IMG/VR virus record: IMGVR_UViG_3300025910_000022
Coordinates: 1-36,900 of that record
Direction: 5' to 3' (one strand)
Source: a virus
DNA: 36,900 nucleotides
Shown here: positions 6,970 through 13,472 of the stretch, piece after piece
How positions within the stretch are numbered: the first letter of the stretch is position 1
How the letters are laid out: each line of letters starts with the position of its first letter
Notes under the pieces: generated by a model
The model's database searches: none
The model's input: the letters and a program-made list of their open reading frames with translations, nothing else
Told to the model about the DNA's origin: nothing
Position numbers and translations under genes: made by a program

Positions 6970-7182
6970 GTGGGAAGTGAGCGCAAGCTGGCGGAGGGGG
7001 TGGACCACGACGCTTTGCTGGGGAAGGATTTTGCCATTTACTTGCGTATGCCTCTAGGCCCTGGATGCCTACTTCAACTGCGCGTTTCCAGGAAACTTAC
7101 ACAAGAAGAATATACTCGATTAAAAGCTATTGTCGATCTTCTACACAACAGTCTGGTGGCAAATGACAAAACAGACTTATGA
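6970..7182 (+). CDS. 70-residue hypothetical protein
   Basis: GTG 6970 follows the strong site AAGGAGGGTG. The product (start MGSERKLAEGVDHDALLG) has a strand-rich middle and a C-terminal helix with LTQEEYTRLKAIVDLL. It is the first gene after the structured gap and opens a run of small early genes. No family recognised. Confidence 0.6.
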   Translation: MGSERKLAEGVDHDALLGKDFAIYLRMPLGPGCLLQLRVSRKLTQEEYTRLKAIVDLLHNSLVANDKTDL

Positions 7183-7360
7183 GGATTTTACTTTCCTGGG
7201 GATGGGAATATGTACTAAAGACGAATGCCCGACTTGTGAAGCCCTCTCCCGCCTCCGCGCTTTGCTGGAGGCACAGCAAGCGGAGCTTGAAGGTTACCGC
7301 CGCTTCAAGGCATCCGTAGACGAAGCGCTCAACTCGGGGGATGGAGCGTATAGGCCATGA
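7163..7360 (+). CDS. 65-residue protein with Cys pair and coiled coil
   Basis: I chose ATG 7163; an in-frame TTG at 7130 lies deep in the previous gene. The product carries CTKDECPTC near the N-terminus, a possible metal site, followed by a charged helix (EALSRLRALLEAQQAELEGY). The stop overlaps the next start (ATGA). Function unknown. Confidence 0.55.
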   Translation: MTKQTYEDFTFLGMGICTKDECPTCEALSRLRALLEAQQAELEGYRRFKASVDEALNSGDGAYRP

Positions 7361-7995
7361 ACGCAGACTTGAAGCAGTATTGCCCAGGGTGTGGCGCTAA
7401 CATGGAAACTTCGCCGTGCTGTGCGAGAGCTCAAATGTTGAGGCTAAAAGTACAGAATATGCGTGACTCAGTGCCCGAGACTTTCGCGTTAAAGCACAAC
7501 CTTCCAGCCGCCGAGGAGTTAGCTATGGTATTTCGCCGCGCTGTCCAAGATGCTGAATCAAGGGCGGCTTCTCACTCGGCTAGTAAAGAGGACTCAGACT
7601 CCAAGGTTGCCTCTGTAGACCGCTTTCTGGTGATAGCCAGAATAGTAGCAGCGGATCGTGAAACAGTGCTTGAAGAGCGTGACCGACTCAAGGCAATGAT
7701 CTCGTCAATGCCTGCCAGCACTTTGCAGGAGGTGAGTGCGGGGGAGGCGCTGAGGGAGGCTCACAATGCCTGTCGATGCGGAGGAAGGCAACTCGTACTA
7801 TCTCAGGCCGAACCTCCGTTTCAAATGGAATGCGATGGCCTTCACGCCGCCCTCGACGCCGCCGTTGCTGCTGCGGTGAGGGAAGAGAGGAGCAGAAGGG
7901 GGCATGTTAAACAATGTCGTTGCCATGAACAGTGCTTGAAAATTACCTGCAATGTACATCCCTACACAGATCCCCGCTGCGAGGTGAAGGAGTGA
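7357..7995 (+). CDS. Cys-rich protein with zinc-ribbon-like ends
   Basis: ATG 7357 overlaps the previous stop (ATGA). The 212-residue product starts with CPGCG and a following CC pair (residues 9-23), has a long helical middle, and ends with clustered Cys/His (CRCGG near 138-142, then CRCHEQCLKITCNVH). This suggests one or two zinc-binding modules around a helical core. No family recognised. Confidence 0.6.
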   Translation: MNADLKQYCPGCGANMETSPCCARAQMLRLKVQNMRDSVPETFALKHNLPAAEELAMVFRRAVQDAESRAASHSASKEDSDSKVASVDRFLVIARIVAADRETVLEERDRLKAMISSMPASTLQEVSAGEALREAHNACRCGGRQLVLSQAEPPFQMECDGLHAALDAAVAAAVREERSRRGHVKQCRCHEQCLKITCNVHPYTDPRCEVKE

Positions 7996-8240
7996 AGAAG
8001 CTGAGCGCGAGGACGAGGCTAGATAGATTTCTGCTCCTTGGAATCTACACTGAACTTAACACCTCATCCAGAGACAAGCTGCTCAATGAAGTCGAAGCCG
8101 AAGCCTTCGAGCTTGGGATGCTGCGGGCGGCGAGACTGTTTCATCCAACCATGTGGCCTAAGATGGGGTCTGCGGAAATTCGGCAAACTATCCTCTCCAA
8201 AGTCCGCGCAGGCAGAGCGAAAAGAAAGGGGAAGGGATGA
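7992..8240 (+). CDS. Small helical protein, paralogue of the gene at 8761
   Basis: GTG 7992 overlaps the previous stop (GTGA) and follows GAGGTGAAGG. The 82-residue product begins MKKLSARTRLDRF and contains DKLLNEVEAEAFELGMLRAAR and AEIRQ. The 8761 product shows the same order (MKQPSARERL, then LLLEVERAAAYRAMMR, then AEIR), so the two look like an old duplication. Basic tail (KRKGKG). Function unknown. Confidence 0.6.
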   Translation: MKKLSARTRLDRFLLLGIYTELNTSSRDKLLNEVEAEAFELGMLRAARLFHPTMWPKMGSAEIRQTILSKVRAGRAKRKGKG

Positions 8241-8362
8241 GCGCCAACTGCAAGCATCGCTGGGTCACTGTTGAGTGCGATGGGAAGCGGGACATCGTTG
8301 AGTGTGTTCATTGCAAAAAGCGCAAGGATGTGCCCTGCAAGTTTAATGGGGATTACTCATGA
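8237..8362 (+). CDS. 41-residue Cys-rich (zinc-ribbon-like) protein
   Basis: ATG 8237 lies behind GAAGGG and overlaps the previous stop (ATGA); TGA 8360-8362 overlaps the next start (ATGA). The product has C5, C14, C23-x2-C26 and C34 in a small basic protein (ECVHCKKRKDVPC), compatible with a zinc ribbon. Chaining at both ends makes it likely real despite its size. Confidence 0.6.
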   Translation: MSANCKHRWVTVECDGKRDIVECVHCKKRKDVPCKFNGDYS

Positions 8363-8529
8363 GCGCCGATCTTCGCCGGCGATTGCATGAGGCGTGTCCG
8401 TGTGCCATAGACCGAGAGAGGCCCGGAGGTGATTGCTTCCCTCCCTGCGATCTAGAACATGCCTATCTCTGTAAGTGCTATGAGCCTTCCAATCCTTATA
8501 GTCATACTTGTCGATGGCCTGCAACGTGA
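8359..8529 (+). CDS. 56-residue Cys-rich protein
   Basis: ATG 8359 overlaps the previous stop (ATGA). The product has eight Cys in C-x-C, C-x3-C and C-x-C spacing (EACPCAIDRE, then CFPPCDLEHAYLCKC) and a last Cys near the end. This suggests metal binding or a disulphide-rich fold; there is no signal peptide, so metal binding is more likely. Unknown function. Confidence 0.5.
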   Translation: MSADLRRRLHEACPCAIDRERPGGDCFPPCDLEHAYLCKCYEPSNPYSHTCRWPAT

Positions 8530-8539
8530 AGTATCAGAA

Positions 8540-8764
8540 ATGAGTAGACCTGACGATTACGGGATTGTGGCGGGGGCGCTGCGAGAGATGATAAGTCACC
8601 TTGACTTTAGGCACATGGACTGTCACGACAAAGCCCTCGCCGCGCTGGAGAGGTTAGCGATCGGGGAGCATCACGAACTTCATGGTGAGGGTTGCCGCAT
8701 GGGTGACATAAGCCCAGCATGTCGTGACCGTCGCCGTGACTGCCTCGCGAAAGTGAGGGGATGA
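8540..8764 (+). CDS. 74-residue hypothetical protein with Cys/His
   Basis: I placed the start at ATG 8540 because the in-frame region from ATG 8459 overlaps the Cys-rich gene above and is unlike a protein N-terminus. The ribosome site is weak. The product contains HLDFRHMDCHDKALAALERL and a C-terminal CR-rich segment. The stop overlaps the next start (ATGA). Confidence 0.5.
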   Translation: MSRPDDYGIVAGALREMISHLDFRHMDCHDKALAALERLAIGEHHELHGEGCRMGDISPACRDRRRDCLAKVRG

Positions 8765-8970
8765 AGCAGCCGAGCGCCCGGGAGAGGCTTTACCTTCACT
8801 GGAATCCCCTTGCTGCGAATCATGACGAGATGTACAGCCTACTCCTTGAAGTCGAACGCGCCGCAGCCTACCGCGCCATGATGCGCTGCTCGCGCATGTA
8901 CCCCAAGAATTCCCTCGTGGCTGCCGAGATTCGGGCAGAGGCGAGGAAGCTCAAGAAGGAGGGAAAGTGA
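8761..8970 (+). CDS. Small helical protein, paralogue of the gene at 7992
   Basis: ATG 8761 overlaps the previous stop. The 69-residue product shares SARxRL, a LLxEVExxA helix and AEIR with the protein at 7992, and ends basic (KLKKEGK). The shared order of motifs in two neighbouring small genes indicates local duplication. No family recognised. Confidence 0.6.
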   Translation: MKQPSARERLYLHWNPLAANHDEMYSLLLEVERAAAYRAMMRCSRMYPKNSLVAAEIRAEARKLKKEGK

Positions 8971-9044
8971 TCCACTCTTCCCCTCTTTGCGACTGCCATC
9001 CCTCCCCGCGCGTCTACGAGGACTGGATGGAATCTCATGAGTAG
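8967..9044 (+). CDS. 25-residue Cys-containing peptide
   Basis: GTG 8967 overlaps the previous stop (GTGA), with AAGGAGGG just upstream, an unusually good ribosome site. The frame ends in TAG at 9042-9044, overlapping the methyltransferase start. The peptide has CDCH near its start. It is very short and may serve only to couple translation. Confidence 0.35.
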   Translation: MIHSSPLCDCHPSPRVYEDWMESHE

Positions 9045-9555
9045 CACGCGACGGCCGCAGCGCACCGGCGAGCTGGACAATTATCAAACGCCGACGAAGT
9101 CTGTCGATACGTTGCTGTCCTTTCTCCTATTCTATGACATGGAATTCGGCGGCAAGCGCTGGCTAGAGCCGTGCCGTGGCGTCGGGCGCATCACCACAGT
9201 GTTCCGCAGGTACTTCGATTCTACGGAATGGTGTGAGTTGTCGGAGGGAACCAACTATCTGAAGGCGGATCTGAAGGGACGCAAGTACGACTGGATCATC
9301 ACGAACCCGCCCTTCTCTCTGGCTCTGCAATTCCTGTCAAAGTCTCTTGCTGAGGCTGAGAGCGTCGCCTATCTTCTGCGCCTCAACTTCCTAGGCTCCC
9401 AAAAGCGCCGCCCTTTCTGGCAGGCCTTTCCACCCGACGCGCTTCTGGTGCTGTCGGAGCGGCCCTGCTTCACCGAAAACGGCAAGACCGACAGCATCGA
9501 ATATGCCTGGTTCATCTGGAGCAAGCGTGTCCCAGGGGGCATCTATGTCCGGTAG
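9037..9555 (+). CDS. DNA adenine methyltransferase (phage N6-type)
   Basis: ATG 9037 begins a 172-residue protein with the marks of a small phage N6-adenine methyltransferase: YQTP near residues 16-19, motif I LEPCRGVG (43-50) for S-adenosylmethionine binding, and the catalytic motif IV NPPF (90-93) at the end of a DWIITNPPF strand. The late aromatic segment with EYAWFIW fits the fold. It should methylate adenines in phage DNA, probably to avoid host restriction. No cognate restriction gene is nearby, so it is a solitary enzyme. Confidence 0.85.
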   Translation: MSSTRRPQRTGELDNYQTPTKSVDTLLSFLLFYDMEFGGKRWLEPCRGVGRITTVFRRYFDSTEWCELSEGTNYLKADLKGRKYDWIITNPPFSLALQFLSKSLAEAESVAYLLRLNFLGSQKRRPFWQAFPPDALLVLSERPCFTENGKTDSIEYAWFIWSKRVPGGIYVR

Positions 9556-9640
9556 CGGCGTCGTCCTGGTCCACTGCGGGACGGAATGCGTGACGCATGA
9601 GCATCCGTATCGGGACAGACTTTGCGAGGATACAGAATGA
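9545..9640 (+). CDS. 31-residue Cys-containing peptide
   Basis: ATG 9545 lies inside the end of the methyltransferase gene, and TGA 9638-9640 overlaps the next start (ATGA at 9637). The product has HCGTEC and a later Cys, suggesting a tiny metal-binding protein. Overlap at both ends is the main support. Confidence 0.45.
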   Translation: MSGSGVVLVHCGTECVTHEHPYRDRLCEDTE

Positions 9641-9879
9641 GCGCACCTACCCCATGCCGCGAGCCGGGTTGTCCTGGTCTGTTCGCTTTCCTAAAAGGGA
9701 AGCTGAATCCGAAGACCGGGAAGCGAGCCAACGTGCCCGTCGATTGGAACACTCTAACCTCACTTGAAATGAATCGATACCTCGCTGGAGAAAGTTTCGA
9801 CTTCGACAAGACCTTAGGCCATGTCTCGCATTACGAGACCTGCACAAATCCAGGGAAGTTCACCAAGGGAAAGAAATGA
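9637..9879 (+). CDS. 80-residue Cys-containing protein
   Basis: ATG 9637 has GAGG upstream and overlaps the previous stop. The product starts with CREPGCPG (a close Cys pair) and ends HYETCTNPGKFTKGKK with a His/Cys pair, so the termini could come together around zinc. No family recognised. Confidence 0.6.
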   Translation: MSAPTPCREPGCPGLFAFLKGKLNPKTGKRANVPVDWNTLTSLEMNRYLAGESFDFDKTLGHVSHYETCTNPGKFTKGKK

Positions 9880-10088
9880 CGCCCGAGCAGATCAAGGAGC
9901 TGAACGCCGAGATGGCCGACGGGATCATCATGGAGATCCATGATCTGCTGCATCCACTTCCGTGCCTTTGTGGGCCGGGCCCCCAGGAAGTTCCTGGCAT
10001 GTTCCTGCGAGAGCGGATACTCTGCATCTTCAACTTGCTCAGGAAACACATTGTCGATCTGGGCGGAGAGGACCCATTCCCAAAATGA
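9876..10088 (+). CDS. 70-residue hypothetical protein
   Basis: ATG 9876 overlaps the previous stop (ATGA) behind AAGGGAAAG. The product is acidic and helical (EQIKELNAEMADGIIMEIHD), has a CLCGPG turn and a second helix (RERILCIFNLLRKHIVDLGG). Function unknown. Confidence 0.6.
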   Translation: MTPEQIKELNAEMADGIIMEIHDLLHPLPCLCGPGPQEVPGMFLRERILCIFNLLRKHIVDLGGEDPFPK

Positions 10089-10411
10089 TCCTAGCGCTAC
10101 TGGTCTCCCTCATCTGCCTCGAGGTCTCCTCGTCACCCGCCAAGCTCGAGATCACGGTGGTGAAGCACTGGGACGATGGCTCGATCTCTTCCAACGACGC
10201 CCGCTGCAATCTCTGCCCTTGCTGGATCACTACTGGGGGCCTTGGCTGCTCTCTGGTCTCTGGCTGCACCAAGGGTTGTGGCTATGTCGACATTGTTGAC
10301 TGCCCTGAATGCATTCAGTGGGCGCCGTTGCCCGACGCCTTCGACTGCATCGACATGGACTCGATTCCTGTGCCTAAGGAAGGATGGGTTTATTGGGTGA
10401 AGGAACAATAA
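10085..10411 (+). CDS. Exported Cys-rich small protein
   Basis: ATG 10085 overlaps the previous stop; the longer frame upstream lacks a sensible start. The first 17 residues are a signal peptide (MILALLVSLICLEVSSS). The mature part has about nine Cys, including CNLCPC and CTKGCGYVDIVDCPEC, suggesting a disulphide-bonded periplasmic or surface protein. With the protein at 6213 it is one of two exported Cys-containing products in the early region. Confidence 0.65.
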   Translation: MILALLVSLICLEVSSSPAKLEITVVKHWDDGSISSNDARCNLCPCWITTGGLGCSLVSGCTKGCGYVDIVDCPECIQWAPLPDAFDCIDMDSIPVPKEGWVYWVKEQ

Positions 10412-10413
10412 AA

Positions 10414-10644
10414 ATGAAGCTGATCGATGATCGTTATCTCGGTGATGGGGTCTACGTCTCCTTCGATGGATATCACATCTGGCTCGACACGCGGGCACAA
10501 GATCCGGTGAATCGGATCGCGCTGGAACCTATCGTCCTAGCCCAGCTCGAACAGTACCGACGAGACATTCAGACGGCGATTGAGAAAGCGCAAGAGCACA
10601 CCGGTGGAGGCTCCGTGGAGGATGGGAATGATCAAGCTCAGTGA
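10414..10644 (+). CDS. Conserved phage small protein (GDGVYxSFDGYHIWL type)
   Basis: I chose ATG 10414 over the in-frame ATG 10384, which lies inside the previous gene. The 76-residue product has a compact beta motif YLGDGVYVSFDGYHIWLDTR followed by a helix (ALEPIVLAQLEQYRRDIQ). This small protein is widespread in phages and bacteria but has no assigned role that I know of. Confidence 0.65.
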   Translation: MKLIDDRYLGDGVYVSFDGYHIWLDTRAQDPVNRIALEPIVLAQLEQYRRDIQTAIEKAQEHTGGGSVEDGNDQAQ

Positions 10645-10936
10645 GCTGATGCAGAAGGATTTCGAGATTGTCTATCAGCTTTTACGAGAAACTCAGGATT
10701 CGTACTGTGGGTCAACAGGAATAGATGCCCTCTCCAGGATCCGAGCTGCCCTGGAGGCCGCAATAGATCAGAAACAGAGAAATTGGGACGCTTGGCAAAA
10801 CGCCGTAGACGAGCTTGCCAAATGGCAACATCGTGAGATTTTGAATAAACAAAAGATCGCAGAGATTATTGCCAAAGCGGTGCCAGGAGCCGTTGAGCTG
10901 GACAAGCAGCTTTCCGAGGTATTTAAACTTCCATGA
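10628..10936 (+). CDS. 102-residue helical hypothetical protein
   Basis: ATG 10628 has GGAGG 6 nt upstream, so it is preferred to ATG 10622. The product is almost all helix (ELMQKDFEIVYQLLRE, then RIRAALEAAIDQKQ). It overlaps the previous gene by 17 nt and the next start by 4. No family recognised. Confidence 0.6.
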   Translation: MIKLSELMQKDFEIVYQLLRETQDSYCGSTGIDALSRIRAALEAAIDQKQRNWDAWQNAVDELAKWQHREILNKQKIAEIIAKAVPGAVELDKQLSEVFKLP

Positions 10937-11124
10937 CCGAAAAGCGGAAAGCATCTTGCTTCGTCTGTGGCCATCATTGGATGGCTTCTTTGTCGGAGGC
11001 ATATCAACGGCTTGGAACTACGACGATTCCATGTCCGTCATGTGGGGCACACTTTGGAGCATTTACTGACGAGGCGCCGTCTGACGGTTCCTTTGTTCTA
11101 TTTAAATCAACCGAAAAGAAATAG
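10933..11124 (+). CDS. Zinc-ribbon protein
   Basis: ATG 10933 overlaps the previous stop (ATGA). The 63-residue product has a textbook four-Cys ribbon, CFVCGHHW followed by CPSCGAHF about 25 residues later, and a basic tail. Such ribbons bind nucleic acid or protein partners; the partner here is unknown. Confidence 0.7.
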   Translation: MTEKRKASCFVCGHHWMASLSEAYQRLGTTTIPCPSCGAHFGAFTDEAPSDGSFVLFKSTEKK

Positions 11125-11130
11125 CAGGAA

Positions 11131-11161
11131 ATGCGAAGGGCCCCCGAAGAGGCCCTTGCAT
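11131..11161 (+). terminator. Hairpin resembling a terminator or attenuator
   Basis: AAGGGCC (11136-11142) pairs with GGCCCTT (11151-11157), extended by ATGC (11131-11134) with GCAT (11158-11161) around one bulged G. It lies 6 nt after the zinc-ribbon gene. There is no T tract, so it may slow or protect RNA rather than end it. Confidence 0.4.
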
Positions 11162-11164
11162 TGG

Positions 11165-11317
11165 GTGCGGAGATGGATTACCTTCTCGCTGCCAAACAAA
11201 AAGGTAGCGCTGATCCTACCGGAAGACCTACCAATAAATCAAGTTTGGCGAGATGGATTCCTACAGCGCCACGCGGGGATAGGTGCTTTTACCTGGGGGC
11301 ACGCCGGCAAATGCTGA
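11165..11317 (+). CDS. Possible 50-residue protein
   Basis: GTG 11165 follows the hairpin directly. The product reads like a real small protein (ITFSLPNKKVALILPEDL, then VWRDGFLQRHAG), but the ribosome site is distant. The competing reading is a single 118-residue frame from ATG 11131 to 11487, whose start codon lies in the hairpin. I prefer this frame here but the call is weak. Confidence 0.4.
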   Translation: MRRWITFSLPNKKVALILPEDLPINQVWRDGFLQRHAGIGAFTWGHAGKC

Positions 11318-11487
11318 AGGTCGCTGCCGAACAATACAACCCCGCTACCGATCCGGGGAGGACCAAAAGGGTCGAGAGGGTATCCCCCTCTTGGGCTGGT
11401 CCTGAAACCCGCGTGGCAATAGTCCTCGGAAGGGCCATCTGGAAACACAACCGAGGCCAGGCCGGAGGCTCACCAGAGACGGAGTGA
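11311..11487 (+). CDS. Possible 58-residue basic protein
   Basis: ATG 11311 overlaps the stop of the previous candidate and the frame runs to TGA 11485-11487, three nt before the next start. The product is basic (RTKRVERVSPSWAG). It is in the same frame as the longer alternative from 11131. Function unknown. Confidence 0.4.
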   Translation: MLKVAAEQYNPATDPGRTKRVERVSPSWAGPETRVAIVLGRAIWKHNRGQAGGSPETE

Positions 11488-11490
11488 GGG

Positions 11491-11574
11491 ATGAGCCTCA
11501 TTCCTACCCTCTGGGAGCGGAGAGCGGCACCACCGTTCTCAACCCGGTCCAAGGTCGGGGATCTATTCTCATGA
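11491..11574 (+). CDS. 27-residue peptide
   Basis: ATG 11491 has a good ribosome site (GGAGTGAGGG), and TGA 11572-11574 overlaps an ATG at 11571. The product is short and basic (MSLIPTLWERRAAP). It may be a leader peptide for the genes that follow. Confidence 0.35.
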   Translation: MSLIPTLWERRAAPPFSTRSKVGDLFS

Positions 11575-11759
11575 GAAAGATCTACGGGAACCTGAGCCGA
11601 TTCCTTTCTTGGAGACCTCCAAGAGAGGACACGATTCGAGCTGCAGAGGAGTGCGCGCGCAGCAAGGAGATCGCATGTCGGTGGCCGAAGACTGGGACAG
11701 TTTCCGTTCCTGGTACCCACGAAGAGAAGCCTGGGCAGCTGCAGAAAAGGCCTTCCTGA
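11571..11759 (+). CDS. 62-residue basic protein, overlapping the next gene
   Basis: ATG 11571 overlaps the previous stop (ATGA). The first half (MRKIYGNLSRFLSWRPP, then TIRAAEECARSKEIACRW) looks coding. The second half overlaps the replication-like gene by 85 nt and looks less so. It could also mark a decayed N-terminal part of that gene in another frame. Confidence 0.35.
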   Translation: MRKIYGNLSRFLSWRPPREDTIRAAEECARSKEIACRWPKTGTVSVPGTHEEKPGQLQKRPS

Positions 11760-12106
11760 AACTTCAGAAGGCAGGTAAACTCCCTGCCATGGTGATTCTC
11801 AAGGTTGCCATCAAGTGCCAGCAGCTCCCCGGCGGGTGTCTTGAGCGCGTGCTGTCCAGTGATGGGCGCGATCCGAGGCCTTATCCAGCGTCCTGGCTCA
11901 ACGGCCAGCGCTGGCATGATGAGTACCAGCCCCGCATGAGGAACACCGCCAGCCAGGCCATGGGGCTCCCAGAAGGTGAGAGACGAGACCCTGGACCAAT
12001 AGACCAGGAAGCCAAGGAAAAGGCTCTGAGCTGGCACCAGGAGTGGGAAGCCGAACGGGAAGCCGCCCGAGCTGAGTTCCTGAAGAGTGCCAAGGCGAAG
12101 AAATGA
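11675..12106 (+). CDS. Replication-initiation / helicase-loader-like C-terminal domain
   Basis: ATG 11675 has AAGGAG 5 nt upstream. The 143-residue product matches the C-terminal domain common in phage replisome organisers: an aromatic start (DSFRSWYPRREAWAAAEKAF) and the hallmark PYPASWLNGQRWHDE. Full-length relatives usually have an N-terminal winged helix, which is missing here, so this is either a minimal version or a gene that lost its N-terminus. It is the last gene of the rightward early region and the only replication-type gene seen, so the phage probably uses the host replisome. Confidence 0.65.
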   Translation: MSVAEDWDSFRSWYPRREAWAAAEKAFLKLQKAGKLPAMVILKVAIKCQQLPGGCLERVLSSDGRDPRPYPASWLNGQRWHDEYQPRMRNTASQAMGLPEGERRDPGPIDQEAKEKALSWHQEWEAEREAARAEFLKSAKAKK

Positions 12107-12110
12107 ATTC

Positions 12111-12266
12111 CTAGGTATGAATGGTCGGTACTTGGCGCGGATGTCTCTTGTCCCATGCTTTCCAGCAACAGGAAGTTGAGCAGTATTTCTGCCAGGCCCG
12201 CTTCGGCTGAAACTCGGCATGGCAGTGCTCACAAATAGCCCTTGGCAATTCTTTTTTGGATGACAT
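12111..12266 (-). CDS. 51-residue zinc-binding protein
   Basis: ATG 12266 starts inside the 3' end of the HNH gene (38-nt overlap), and TAG 12113-12111 ends 5 nt from the convergent gene. The product holds ICEHCHAEFQPKR followed by KYCSTSCCW, a four-Cys module of a type frequent in small phage proteins. Here it may be a helper of the HNH protein. Confidence 0.6.
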   Translation of the reverse strand: MSSKKELPRAICEHCHAEFQPKRAWQKYCSTSCCWKAWDKRHPRQVPTIHT

Positions 12267-12699
12267 AGGCCCTGGCCTCATCCGTGCTCGGGAAGGTCAT
12301 GTCGCGCTTGATACTATTGCAGACTTGGCAAGCGGCAACAAAATTCGTGGTGGAGTTGTTCTGGCCATAGGCATAGGGGACGCAATGGTCCCAGTTGACC
12401 ACCAGGACGAGCGATATCTCCCTCCTGGAAATCATCGATCCGAATTCCAAATCGCAATAGGCGCAGCGATTGTTTTGCTCTGCGAGTTGGCGAAGCCTCG
12501 CTTTCAATGGGGGACGCTGTCGTTTCTGGCATGGCTCACACTCGCGCTTCTGTCCGACTGGCTCACGATTGACGGATTTGCCGCAGCAAGCCAGCAAGCC
12601 TTTGACTATCAGGGCGGCCCTACGGCAGGAATCGCAATAAGTCCTTACTGCCAGGACATTTCCAAAGATTACTTCATGAGTCCTGCCAATCTTTGGCAT
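12229..12699 (-). CDS. HNH endonuclease
   Basis: The start is ATG 12699, with GGAGG 4-5 nt upstream; the frame is open further up but lacks protein character. In the 156-residue product, C79-x2-C82 and C124-x2-C127 hold the structural zinc, and W103-D104-H105, N119, N128 and K131 form the HNH core (NWDHCVPYAYGQNN, then ACQVCNSIK). The N-terminus has a second Cys group (YCDSCRR, ACCGK, CEPC). It may be a free-standing homing endonuclease or a DNA-processing nuclease. Confidence 0.8.
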   Translation of the reverse strand: MPKIGRTHEVIFGNVLAVRTYCDSCRRAALIVKGLLACCGKSVNREPVGQKRECEPCQKRQRPPLKARLRQLAEQNNRCAYCDLEFGSMISRREISLVLVVNWDHCVPYAYGQNNSTTNFVAACQVCNSIKRDMTFPSTDEARAYVIQKRIAKGYL

Positions 12700-12780
12700 T
12701 GGCCCTCCAAGGCCATGCCATGATAGTAGAATTGCAAATGCATTACAAGGCAGCACAGTGGCAGGGCGGGGCGCTCTAGG

Positions 12781-13176
12781 ATGCCATCCAGCCCGACCCA
12801 AAGAACCTTGGCGCTGTTGCGGTCGGGTGGGTGGACCGTTGGAATCACAGAGCATTGGAATCCCCATGCAAGAATTCGCCAAGATCTCTTCGGGTTTGTC
12901 GATGTCCTTGCGCTGCGCTCGGGATCTGCCACGCTTGCTGTCCAATGCACCAGCGGGACCAATCACTCGGCGCGAGTATCGAAGATTCTAGAGTTGTCGA
13001 TTGCCCGCCTTTGGCTTTCTTGTGGGAATCGCATCCGGGTAATCTCCTGGTCCAAGCGTGGCCCTCGCGGGAGGGCGAAGCATTGGGAGCCCCGGATTCA
13101 GGAGATCACGCTGCAGGACTTCGAGACCGGCCAGAAGGCAAGGGCCCCGCTGTCTGCTCATTTGGGCTCGTGCTGA
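12781..13176 (+). CDS. VRR-NUC / Holliday-junction-resolvase-like nuclease
   Basis: ATG 12781 starts a 131-residue protein with a weak ribosome site. It matches a phage nuclease family: SPTQRTLALLRSGGW at the start, then EHWNPHARIRQDLFGFVDVLA (residues 24-44) and AVQCTSGTN (53-61). D35, D41 and Q55 fit a PD-(D/E)xK core in which the Glu is replaced by Gln, as in many relatives. It should cut branched or damaged DNA and may work with the ERF protein. It is a lone + strand gene between leftward genes and overlaps the 3' end of the gene at 13158. Confidence 0.75.
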   Translation: MPSSPTQRTLALLRSGGWTVGITEHWNPHARIRQDLFGFVDVLALRSGSATLAVQCTSGTNHSARVSKILELSIARLWLSCGNRIRVISWSKRGPRGRAKHWEPRIQEITLQDFETGQKARAPLSAHLGSC

Positions 13177-13370
13177 CCCTCCCGCCTGCTGTCCAGCGTT
13201 TCACGACCTGTCTTGGCGCATCCCGGGCAGTTCTTCGGCAGCGTCTCGCCATGGCCGGCAGCCCAGACAAAGGGATGCCCGCATCCGAAACAGTAAAGGC
13301 GGAACCATGCCTTGGTCCCAGAGGGGCGGCTTTCGATTCCAATCGCAAGGGGTGTCCACGTTTCAGCCAT
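13158..13370 (-). CDS. 70-residue zinc-ribbon protein
   Basis: ATG 13370 has GGAG 6 nt upstream. The product holds CFGCGHPF and CPGCAKTG about 20 residues apart, a four-Cys ribbon, and a charged tail. Its last 19 nt overlap the convergent nuclease gene. A gap of 102 nt separates it from the gene upstream, in which I see no gene. Confidence 0.65.
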   Translation of the reverse strand: MAETWTPLAIGIESRPSGTKAWFRLYCFGCGHPFVWAAGHGETLPKNCPGCAKTGRETLDSRREGQHEPK

Positions 13371-13472
13371 GTCAACTCCAAAGGGAAATGGGGGTCCGGG
13401 GAACCCTCTCGACCCCGAACCCCCGACCCCAGGTCAGAGGGGAAAGCTCAAAACCTGGGATGGCCTATCTAT

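Noticed and set aside
11131-11487. Single 118-residue gene starting at ATG 11131
   Set aside because: The start codon is buried in a stable hairpin and its first part overlaps a more protein-like frame; kept only as an alternative to two shorter candidates.
11582-12232. Minus-strand frame of 216 codons
   Set aside because: It is antisense to the replication-type gene, which has a recognisable PYPASWLNGQRW motif and a good ribosome site.
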